Shown here: positions 1 through 5,001 of the stretch, piece after piece
Layout of the letters: each line of letters starts with the position of its first letter
How positions within the stretch are numbered: the stretch's first letter is position 1
NCBI GenBank assembly: GCA_913009285.1
Contig: CAJVYE010000105.1
Coordinates: 1-5,027 of the forward strand
DNA length: 5,027 bases
Reading direction: 5' to 3'
Source: an uncultured Nitrospirota bacterium
GTDB taxonomy: Bacteria; Nitrospinota; Nitrospinia; SZUA-224
Program-made: the position numbers and the translations under genes
Notes under the pieces: model-generated
Told to the model about the DNA's origin: nothing
Seen by the model: only the letters and a program-made list of their open reading frames with translations
The model's database searches: none

Positions 1-48
1 TGCTAAGGTCTTCCCATATACTTCCCTTGTTCCAAGCATCTTGGTCAA
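1..48 (-). CDS. Transketolase C-terminal subunit, 5' end only (partial)
   Basis: Read on the minus strand, the first 16 codons give MTKMLGTREVYGKTLA, and the reading frame runs off the window at position 1. This resembles the usual opening of split transketolase C-terminal subunits (K-x-x-x-T-R-E-x-Y-G-x-x-L), which carry the pyrimidine-binding and C-terminal domains and pair with the N-terminal subunit to form the active thiamine-diphosphate enzyme. I chose the TTG at 48-46 as start because AGGAG at 60-56 lies 7 bases ahead of it. The ATG at 39-37 would be 16 bases from that site. The gene starts 24 bases after the stop of the N-terminal subunit on the same strand, as expected for a two-gene operon. 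Only 16 residues are visible, so the assignment rests on this short match plus the neighbour. Confidence 0.8.
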   Translation of the reverse strand, partial: MTKMLGTREVYGKTLA

Positions 49-54
49 AATAAT

Positions 55-60
55 ACTCCT
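55..60 (-). promoter_or_regulatory. Ribosome binding site that decides the TTG start at 48
   Basis: On the minus strand the site reads AGGAGT, 7 bases (from the AGGAG core) ahead of a TTG codon. Its distance supports the TTG and argues against the ATG three codons later. Confidence 0.75.
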
Positions 61-72
61 TATTGTTATATA

Positions 73-888
73 TTATTTTAATTCTTTTAATGCCCTTTCC
101 AGTTCATCCTGTGTTGGTGCAATACCGTGATATTTTACCTTTCCTTCCATAAAAGAAACACCCTTTCCCTTTATGGTGTGGGCAATGATCATTGTTGGCT
201 TACCAATGACCTCTTCGGCTTTATCTAGTGAGGAGAGTATCTCTTCGAATTTATGTCCATCAATTTCTATGACATTCCACCCGAATGCCTTCCACTTCTC
301 CGGAAGGGGGTCAATAGACATAACATCCTTGACGTGACCATCAATCTGTAGCCCGTTGTTATCCAGTATTGTACAGAGGTTATCTATCTTGTAATGTGCT
401 GCTGTCATCGCTGCCTCCCATATCTGCCCTTCCTGCACTTCACCATCTCCTAACACGACATAAATTCTTCTCTTTTTATTATCTACTTTTGATGCTAATG
501 CAATACCATTTGCCTGAGAGAGTCCCTGTCCAAGGGAGCCTGTGGAGACATCTACACCCAAGGTGATTCCTCTGACCGGATGACCACGGAGAATACTCCC
601 CAATTTCCTCAGTTTAGAGAAATTATCTATACCAAAATATCCAGCCCTTCCCAGGACTGCATAGAGGGCAGGGGCTGCGTGCCCTTTAGATAGCACGAAT
701 ATATCCCTTTCCTTCCAGCTAGGATTATTAGGATCGTGTCGCATTTTTGAAAAGTATAAAGCAGTTAAGATGTCAACAGCCGAAAGTGAACCTCCTGTAT
801 GCCCAGAGTTTGCCTCTGACAACATCTTTAATATATCGATCCTTATCTGTACGGCAATCCTTTCTAACTCTTTAATATTTTTATTCAT
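73..888 (-). CDS. Transketolase N-terminal subunit (thiamine-diphosphate binding)
   Basis: This 271-residue protein is the N-terminal half of a split transketolase (COG3959 type). With its partner it moves two-carbon ketol units between sugar phosphates in the cytoplasmic pentose phosphate pathway. Visible family marks are SGHTGG (residues 28-33, His30), SKGHA (67-71, His70), RGHP (101-104), GSLGQGLSQA (117-126), and the thiamine-diphosphate/Mg motif from GDGE (147-150) to DNN (176-178), followed by the YHG segment near 253-255. The length is normal for this subunit. The ATG at 888 is secure: an in-frame TAG lies three codons upstream (897-895) and conserved residues begin soon after the start. 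The ribosome site is weak (AGGG, about 4 bases away). The C-terminal subunit follows after 24 bases. No catalytic motif appears to be missing. Confidence 0.96.
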   Translation of the reverse strand: MNKNIKELERIAVQIRIDILKMLSEANSGHTGGSLSAVDILTALYFSKMRHDPNNPSWKERDIFVLSKGHAAPALYAVLGRAGYFGIDNFSKLRKLGSILRGHPVRGITLGVDVSTGSLGQGLSQANGIALASKVDNKKRRIYVVLGDGEVQEGQIWEAAMTAAHYKIDNLCTILDNNGLQIDGHVKDVMSIDPLPEKWKAFGWNVIEIDGHKFEEILSSLDKAEEVIGKPTMIIAHTIKGKGVSFMEGKVKYHGIAPTQDELERALKELK

Positions 889-924
889 AATACCCTATAA
901 TCTTTACCTTTTAAAAATGTACAC

Positions 925-953
925 ACAATACACTATAATAAGTCGTATGTCAA
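925..953 (-). promoter_or_regulatory. Sigma70-like promoter of the transketolase operon
   Basis: On the minus strand a perfect -35 hexamer TTGACA (953-948) is followed by a 17-base spacer and TATTGT (930-925), which matches four of six bases of the -10 consensus. Transcription would start near 918, about 30 bases before the ATG at 888. The upstream repeat element ends well before the -35 box, so the promoter is not part of it. Confidence 0.6.
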
Positions 954-992
954 CAATCCCCTCAAATACCCTAAAAACATCAAAATACCTTG

Positions 993-1081
993 TAATTAGT
1001 GCCTGACCGAAAACCTGTGTTTGACCCAGCCCCAAGTACAAGGCGCATGAAAATGGGTAGTTTTGGTTCAAACACTAATTA
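993..1081. mobile_element. Small MITE-like element or IS remnant, 77 bp, with TAATTA flanks
   Basis: The core 999-1075 begins GTGCCTGACCGAAAAC and ends with the imperfect inverse GTTTTGGTTCAAACAC (12 of 16 positions pair). Both sides are bordered by TAATTA (993-998 and 1076-1081), which would be a 6-bp target duplication. The flank is itself palindromic, so it could instead be the outer part of the inverted repeat. A third related copy, GTGTTTGACCCA at 1017-1028, pairs with the right end at 11 of 12 positions. The core is visibly richer in G and C than its surroundings. It holds no gene. I cannot name the parent insertion sequence. Confidence 0.5.
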
Positions 1082-1093
1082 TGACAAATAGCG

Positions 1094-1157
1094 TCACCTA
1101 TCTTAAACATTAGCTAAAAAAAATAAATTGATAGTTGTCTGAAGTTTAAATAGGTGA
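1094..1157. repeat. Inverted repeat overlapping the 3' end of the TerB-like gene
   Basis: TCACCTATCTTAAAC (1094-1108) and the inverse of GTTTAAATAGGTGA (1144-1157) match over 14 positions with a single unpaired C at 1102. The loop is 35 bases and contains an A8 run (T8 on the minus strand). The right arm includes the stop codon of the minus-strand gene. A U-tract inside the loop is not the layout of an intrinsic terminator. It may still form the 3' hairpin of that transcript, or be the remains of another small mobile element. Confidence 0.5.
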
Positions 1158-1649
1158 GATATTTCGATCATTCTTAATCTTCAATTTTGCAGTGATCAGA
1201 TCCTTATGAGTGAGCCTCAGAAGCCTCTGCAACTTATGGATAAAATAATCCTCATGTTTTTCAAGATATGAATCTGAATAAATCACTTCCCAGATGGACT
1301 CAATAAGGTTGATCTTTTGCTTACGGCTAAAATTCTCATTTATACAATTTGTAAACTGCCATATATCAATACTATCTGAAAGTTCCTGCAATGATAGCTC
1401 TATAAGTTGTTGTGCAGCATCGCTTGTTAAGGAAAACTTATTTTTTAGAATATCTACAATATTGTTTTTTTCTTGATCTGTAAATTCACCGTCAATACAA
1501 GCTATTTCTACAAGTATTGCACATGTTGCTATCTCAATATTAGGAGCGCTTGTGCTGGTTTTTGCAGTATTAGGAGATTTTATAATAGATTCTGCAGATT
1601 GTACAGGCAATATGTTTGTATTAAAGAATGATTTAATCTGTTCAAGCAT
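1146..1649 (-). CDS. TerB-like (COG4103-type) helical protein, function unknown
   Basis: This 167-residue soluble protein looks like a stand-alone TerB-fold protein. A linker of about 38 residues rich in Ser, Thr, Asn and Pro precedes a helical domain (about 39-157). The domain shows the two halves typical of the fold: an acidic IDGEFTDQE segment (52-60) and the matching YSDSYLEKHE segment (124-133) leading into FIHKLQRLLRLTH. Members of this family are named after the tellurite-resistance protein TerB, but most single-domain members have no proven role, and no other ter gene is present here. It has no signal peptide or membrane segment. The ATG at 1649 is the only sensible start, because an in-frame TAA lies seven codons upstream (1670-1668). 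Its leader is almost wholly made of a MITE fragment and its ribosome site is poor (GGA, 4 bases away). It diverges from the glycerate kinase gene. Confidence 0.75.
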   Translation of the reverse strand: MLEQIKSFFNTNILPVQSAESIIKSPNTAKTSTSAPNIEIATCAILVEIACIDGEFTDQEKNNIVDILKNKFSLTSDAAQQLIELSLQELSDSIDIWQFTNCINENFSRKQKINLIESIWEVIYSDSYLEKHEDYFIHKLQRLLRLTHKDLITAKLKIKNDRNISPI

Positions 1650-1654
1650 GATAT

Positions 1655-1724
1655 CCGTGGTGAATAATTACGATAACACAAATTTCCAATTTCTAATTTC
1701 CAATTTCAAACCGTAAACGGTTAC
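1655..1724 (-). mobile_element. 70-bp MITE fragment (copy A), inverted relative to the full copy at 3581
   Basis: The segment matches the inverse of 3581-3650 at 68 of 70 positions by eye. It carries one terminal repeat, whose outer end GGTTAC is at 1724, and the AATTTCC heptamer tract at 1681-1708. The other terminal repeat is absent: the match stops at 1655, five bases before the start codon of the TerB-like gene. It is therefore a truncated or rearranged copy. The two differences from copy B are one base near 1665 and one in the two-base centre of the terminal palindrome. Confidence 0.85.
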
Positions 1725-1834
1725 AACTTAACAAATCATAAAAAGATCATAAGGTTATTGTTTTTATAGCAAATCAAGGTTTCGAACTTTTGCCCATTAC
1801 ATGTATAATAACTGATAATAGCTTTTTTGTCAAT

Positions 1835-1843
1835 TGCTATAAT
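1835..1843 (+). promoter_or_regulatory. Extended -10 promoter for the glycerate kinase gene
   Basis: TGCTATAAT is a perfect extended -10 box (TG-n-TATAAT). No good -35 box is seen 16-18 bases upstream, which is usual for this promoter class. Transcription would start near 1850, about 29 bases ahead of the start codon. Confidence 0.6.
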
Positions 1844-1867
1844 ATTAATTTCAAAAGGAATAGAATT

Positions 1868-1872
1868 GGAGG
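1868..1872 (+). promoter_or_regulatory. Ribosome binding site fixing the TTG start at 1879
   Basis: GGAGG lies 6 bases before the TTG codon at 1879. An in-frame TAG at 1861-1863 rules out any earlier start, and the first internal Met is residue 68, inside a conserved region. Confidence 0.85.
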
Positions 1873-1878
1873 CTAAAA

Positions 1879-3216
1879 TTGGATACCAAAGGGATAGATG
1901 TATTAAGAAAGGATATTAGGGAGATATTCGATTGCGGGGTCCTGGCTGTGGATCCTGGAGAGGGGATAAAGAGATATGTTAGGCTAAATAACAATACTCT
2001 TAGTGTGGGAGAAAATAGCTATGATCTCAGAGAGATAAAGGACATCTATGTGGTTGGAGGTGGCAAAGGCGCTGCCTCTATGGGAAAGGCTGTGGAGGAT
2101 ATTTTAGGTGATTGGATAAAGGATGGGGTTATTAATGTTAAATATGGCTATACTGTAGATCTTAAGAGGATTAGATTAAACGAGGCAGGTCATCCAATCC
2201 CAGATGAGAAGGGGATAAAGGGGGTACAGGAGATAATGGACCTGTTAAAGAAGACAGGAGAAGATGACCTAGTAATCTGTCTTATAACAGGAGGGGCATC
2301 AGCATTACTTCCACTCCCAGTAAATGGGATATCCCTAAAGGATAAACAGTTGATTACAGATCTCCTCTTAAGGTGCGGTGCCTCAATCAGGGAGATAAAC
2401 AGTATCAGGAAACATATATCAAGGATAAAGGGTGGAAACATGGCTCGAGCCGCATATCCATCGAGATTGATTACATTGATATTATCAGATGTGATTGGTG
2501 ATATCATAGATATTATCGGATCTGGACCAACTGTTCATGACAACAGCACATATTTAGATTGCATGGAGATATTTAAGAATTATGGCTTGATAAAGGATAT
2601 CCCTTTGTCGATTATTCAGCAAATTAAGAGGGGGATAAATGGAGAGATAGAAGAGACCCCATCTGCAGATGACCCTATCTTTAGTAGGTGTCAGAATCTA
2701 CTTATAGGAGGCAATATACAGGCATTAAAGGCATCTTTTAAAAAGGCAAATAGCCTTGGATATAATACCCTTATGTTATCATCATATATTCAAGGAGAGA
2801 CAGGGGATGTGGCAAAGGTGCATGCAGCAATAGCAAAGGAGATCATATCCTCAGGAAATCCTCTTCCACGTCCTGCATGTGTAATATCCGGAGGAGAGAC
2901 AACAGTGACTATTCATGGGGAAGGGAAAGGGGGAAGAAATCAGGAATTTGTCCTTACCACGGCCATAGAGATAGATGGCTTTAGTAATGTAGTTGTATTG
3001 AGTGGGGGGACAGATGGTACAGATGGCCCAACAGATGCTGCTGGTGCTATAGCAGATGGTTCAACCATTAGAAAGGCAAAGAAGCTGGGACTTGATCCTT
3101 ATAACTACTTAAAAAATAACGATTCTTATCACTTTTTTCAAAAGATGGATGATCTATTGATCACTGGACCTACCAATACAAATGTGATGGATTTGAGAGT
3201 GATCCTAGTGGCATAG
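1879..3216 (+). CDS. Glycerate 2-kinase (MOFRL family)
   Basis: This 445-residue cytoplasmic enzyme should phosphorylate D-glycerate with ATP to 2-phosphoglycerate, feeding glycerate into lower glycolysis. It has the two-part layout of the family (DUF4147-type N-terminal domain, then MOFRL domain). Visible motifs are VVGGGKGAASM (58-68, with the conserved Lys63), GHPIPDEKG (104-112), ITGGASALL (136-144), INSIRKHISRIKGG (173-186), LSDVIGD (202-208), GSGPTVHD (214-221), ISGGETTV (336-343), GKGGRNQEF (349-357, conserved Arg353), GGTDGTDGPTDAAGA (376-390) and GPTNTNVMDL (430-439). The length and both ends are complete. Homologues are often labelled gckA, or ttuD 'hydroxypyruvate reductase'. The sequence is of the kinase family and has no NAD-binding reductase fold that I can see. 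The start is TTG with a strong ribosome site. It is the first plus-strand gene after a divergent promoter region. Confidence 0.95.
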   Translation: MDTKGIDVLRKDIREIFDCGVLAVDPGEGIKRYVRLNNNTLSVGENSYDLREIKDIYVVGGGKGAASMGKAVEDILGDWIKDGVINVKYGYTVDLKRIRLNEAGHPIPDEKGIKGVQEIMDLLKKTGEDDLVICLITGGASALLPLPVNGISLKDKQLITDLLLRCGASIREINSIRKHISRIKGGNMARAAYPSRLITLILSDVIGDIIDIIGSGPTVHDNSTYLDCMEIFKNYGLIKDIPLSIIQQIKRGINGEIEETPSADDPIFSRCQNLLIGGNIQALKASFKKANSLGYNTLMLSSYIQGETGDVAKVHAAIAKEIISSGNPLPRPACVISGGETTVTIHGEGKGGRNQEFVLTTAIEIDGFSNVVVLSGGTDGTDGPTDAAGAIADGSTIRKAKKLGLDPYNYLKNNDSYHFFQKMDDLLITGPTNTNVMDLRVILVA

Positions 3217-3221
3217 GGTTC

Positions 3222-3245
3222 GCCTAAAAATATACTCAATTAGGC
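3222..3245 (+). terminator. Weak hairpin after the glycerate kinase gene
   Basis: GCCTAA (3222-3227) and TTAGGC (3240-3245) can form a 6-bp stem with a 12-base loop, 5 bases behind the TAG stop. No T-run follows, so it is at best a poor intrinsic terminator or an RNA-protecting hairpin. Confidence 0.25.
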
Positions 3246-3279
3246 TATAAAATTGCATTATTTGGGTTCAATGTAATTC

Positions 3280-3309
3280 TTGACAGGATAAATACTTAGG
3301 TATTATATT
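3280..3309 (+). promoter_or_regulatory. Sigma70-like promoter for the small membrane protein gene
   Basis: A perfect -35 TTGACA (3280-3285) is followed by an 18-base spacer and TATATT (3304-3309, five of six bases of the -10 consensus). The predicted start near 3316 leaves a leader of about 27 bases. This suggests that the small gene is expressed on its own rather than only by read-through from the kinase. Confidence 0.6.
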
Positions 3310-3342
3310 ATTATCTGATAAACCCTAAGGAGTTACAATTTA

Positions 3343-3573
3343 ATGAAAAATTCTACTAAGTCACTAATGGGTCTGCTGATGGATATATGTCTGCTTGCAA
3401 CTGTATATTATGTGTGGGTCGGATACATTAATGAAAGTAAATTTCAATTGACTGTGGCTCTCTTATTTACTGTTATAGCTTACTTTATCTACAAAAGGGT
3501 TGACAAGAGAGTTACAGAGAAAGACCCCTATATATTAGATAAAAAGGCAAAGAAGAGATTGCGGAGACAGTAA
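3343..3573 (+). CDS. Small two-helix membrane protein, unknown function
   Basis: I do not recognise this 76-residue protein. It has two hydrophobic segments, about 8-29 (from MGLLMDICLLATVYYVW to GYI) and 34-50 (FQLTVALLFTVIAYFIY), joined by a short polar turn NESK. A strongly basic tail ends in KKAKKRLRRQ. By the positive-inside rule both ends should face the cytoplasm, forming a helical hairpin in the inner membrane. It has a good ribosome site, AAGGAG at 3327-3332, 10 bases before the ATG, and its own promoter, which supports it being a real gene. It lies 126 bases after the glycerate kinase on the same strand. Its stop codon TAA (3571-3573) touches the target duplication of the MITE that follows. 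No catalytic motif is visible. Confidence 0.75.
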   Translation: MKNSTKSLMGLLMDICLLATVYYVWVGYINESKFQLTVALLFTVIAYFIYKRVDKRVTEKDPYILDKKAKKRLRRQ

Positions 3574-3580
3574 TTATATA

Positions 3581-3610
3581 GTAACCGTTCACGGTTTGAA
3601 ATTGGAAATT
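3581..3610 (+). repeat. Left terminal inverted repeat of the MITE
   Basis: Thirty bases that are the exact inverse of 3750-3779. The outer part contains the dyad AACCGT-TC-ACGGTT, and the inner part begins the tract of GGAAATT heptamers. Confidence 0.85.
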
Positions 3611-3749
3611 AGAAATTGGAAATTTGTGTTATCGTAATAATTCACCACGGAAAGACACAGAATATCACTGGGTAAATCCGTGAATATCCGTGGTAACGTA
3701 TTATGCTTTTTAAGGATTAAAATTATGGCTGAACTATTACCTAATTTCC

Positions 3750-3779
3750 AATTTCCAATTTCAAACCGTGAACGGTTAC
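3750..3779 (-). repeat. Right terminal inverted repeat of the MITE
   Basis: Exact inverse of 3581-3610. It ends in AACCGTGAACGGTTAC and is followed at once by the second ATTATATA. Confidence 0.85.
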
Positions 3780-3787
3780 ATTATATA

Positions 3788-3956
3788 TGTATTTTTTAAA
3801 GATATGCCCACCTTGGCTTTTCTAACAAATTTTCTCCTTTTTCTTCCTTCTTTACTATTTCCAGGAATTATGGTATTCTTAAATTGTGAAAAATTCCCCC
3901 AAATCTTAATCTAAAATATTTAACCGTTTCGTGACAGAATCACACTGAAAGCATCT
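3788..3956 (+). other. Leader region of uvrA, pyrimidine-rich, no clear promoter or LexA box
   Basis: Together with the MITE this makes a 383-base gap between genes. The first half is strongly pyrimidine-rich on the plus strand (about 3813-3862). TAAAAT at 3912-3917 could be a -10 box, but no -35 box stands at a normal distance: TTGTGA at 3884 is 22 bases away. I find neither CTGT-N8-ACAG nor GAAC-N4-GTTC, the LexA sites known from enterics and Bacillus. A 36-codon hydrophobic reading frame (3804-3914) is described among the findings. Confidence 0.4.
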
Positions 3957-5001
3957 ATGTTGGCTGATAAAATCATCATTAAAGGTGCCAGAGAGCACAA
4001 TCTGAAAAATATAGATATAGAAATTCCGAGAAATAAATTGGTAGTAATCACGGGTCTCAGTGGATCTGGTAAATCCTCTCTTGCCTTTGATACTATTTAT
4101 GCTGAAGGGCAGAGGAGGTATGTAGAGTCTTTATCTGCATATGCCAGACAGTTTCTCGAACAGATGGAAAAGCCAGACGTCGATTATATAGAAGGACTCT
4201 CTCCTGCCATATCTATAGAACAGAAGACCTCAAGCAAGAATCCCAGATCTACTGTTGGTACTATAACAGAGATCTATGACTATCTAAGACTCCTTTTTGC
4301 AAGGGTGGGGAGGGTTCACTGTTACAAATGTGGGAAGGAGATTGCCGCACAGACAGTACAGCAGATGGTTGATCAGATTATGGAACTTCCTGTGGAGACG
4401 AATATTCATATACTTTCTCCCATAGTAATGGGAAGGAAAGGTGAATACAAAAAAGAGCTTACTGAGTTACTAAGAAAGGGATTTATCAGGGTAAGGGTTG
4501 ATGGTGTAATGCGGGAAGTTGGAGAAGATATCAAATTAGATAAGAATAAGAAACATGATATTGAGGTAGTAGTTGATAGGTTGATAATCAAAGATAGTAT
4601 AAAGAGGCGTCTATCCGATTCTATAGAATTGGCCTTGAAACTCTCTGAAGGGATAGTGATTGTCACTATCATAGATACTAAAAAAAAGCAGCGTATAATG
4701 AAGAGAGAACTACTTTTCAGTGAGAAATTTGCCTGTATCAAATGTGGTATTAGCTATCCGGCAATGGAGCCACGTATGTTTTCATTCAATAGCCCTCATG
4801 GTGCATGCCATGTCTGTGGTGGTCTGGGAACAAGGATGGATATAGATCCCGATCTTGTTGTGCCGGATCCTGGTAAATCACTAAGGGAATGTGCAATAAA
4901 ACCATGGGAAAAGAAAAGCTCGATATATTTTTATCAGATGTTGGAGGCGATTGCAGATCACTATCATTTTAATCTCAATACACCATTTAATAAGTTAAGT
5001 A
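3957..5001 (+). CDS. uvrA: UvrA, excinuclease ABC subunit A, 5' third (partial)
   Basis: UvrA is the ATPase that scans DNA for bulky damage with UvrB in nucleotide excision repair. About 348 of the usual 940 or so residues are present. Visible are the first ATP-binding domain with Walker A GLSGSGKS (33-40), the family signature around [21 protein letters not shown] (50-70), SIEQKT (86-91), NPRSTVGT (95-102), and the UvrB-binding and insertion regions. Also present are a CxxC at 122-125 and the first zinc site, CIKCG (260-264) with CHVCGG (284-289), around the [14 protein letters not shown] stretch. The ATG at 3957 is the first start after an in-frame TAA (3921-3923), though its ribosome site is poor. 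Genome sequence is reliable only to 5001. Beyond that the frame reads adapter, and the TGA at 5022-5024 is not a real stop. Nothing suggests that the gene is broken in the organism. Confidence 0.97.

Larger units (their letters stand above)
3581..3779 (+). mobile_element. Complete 199-bp MITE (copy B/C) with 8-bp target duplication
   Basis: The element starts GTAACCGTTCACGG and ends with the exact inverse. The first 30 bases (3581-3610) and the last 30 (3750-3779) are perfect inverted repeats, and pairing continues a few bases with one mismatch. ATTATATA stands on both sides (3573-3580 and 3780-3787), as left by a transposase that makes an 8-bp duplication. The inside holds no open reading frame of note. 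It has a smaller inverted pair, ACCACGG (3644-3650) and CCGTGGT (3688-3694), and ATCCGTG twice. A transposase must act in trans, and none is in this window. It separates the small membrane protein gene from uvrA. Confidence 0.85.

Noticed and set aside
369..566. Plus-strand frame of 65 codons
   Set aside because: It lies wholly inside the transketolase N-terminal gene on the other strand, has no ribosome site, and its product has no recognisable features.
770..1006. Plus-strand frame of 78 codons
   Set aside because: It overlaps the 5' end of the transketolase gene, its promoter and the start of the 77-bp element. It is a shadow of the real gene.
1294..1476. Plus-strand frame of 60 codons
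   Set aside because: It is antisense within the TerB-like gene, with no start signals.
1146..1649. A tellurite-resistance operon
   Set aside because: Only a TerB-like fold is present. No TerA, TerC, TerD or related genes are in the window.
2190..2507. Minus-strand frame of 105 codons
   Set aside because: It is antisense inside the glycerate kinase, whose motifs are unmistakable.
1655..3779. A composite transposon carrying glycerate kinase and the small membrane gene
   Set aside because: The outer ends of copies A and B face inward, there is no transposase, and the target duplication flanks only the 199-bp element, not the larger segment.
3581..3779. CRISPR array or tandem-repeat locus
   Set aside because: The repeats are inverted ends plus a continuous 7-base tract. 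There are no spacers of regular length between direct repeats.
3788..3956. LexA (SOS) operator ahead of uvrA
   Set aside because: Neither the enteric CTGT-N8-ACAG pattern nor the Bacillus GAAC-N4-GTTC pattern is present. A lineage-specific box cannot be excluded.
4406..4741. Minus-strand frame of 111 codons
   Set aside because: It is antisense inside uvrA. Its Ser/Leu/Ile-rich product is typical of a mirrored frame.
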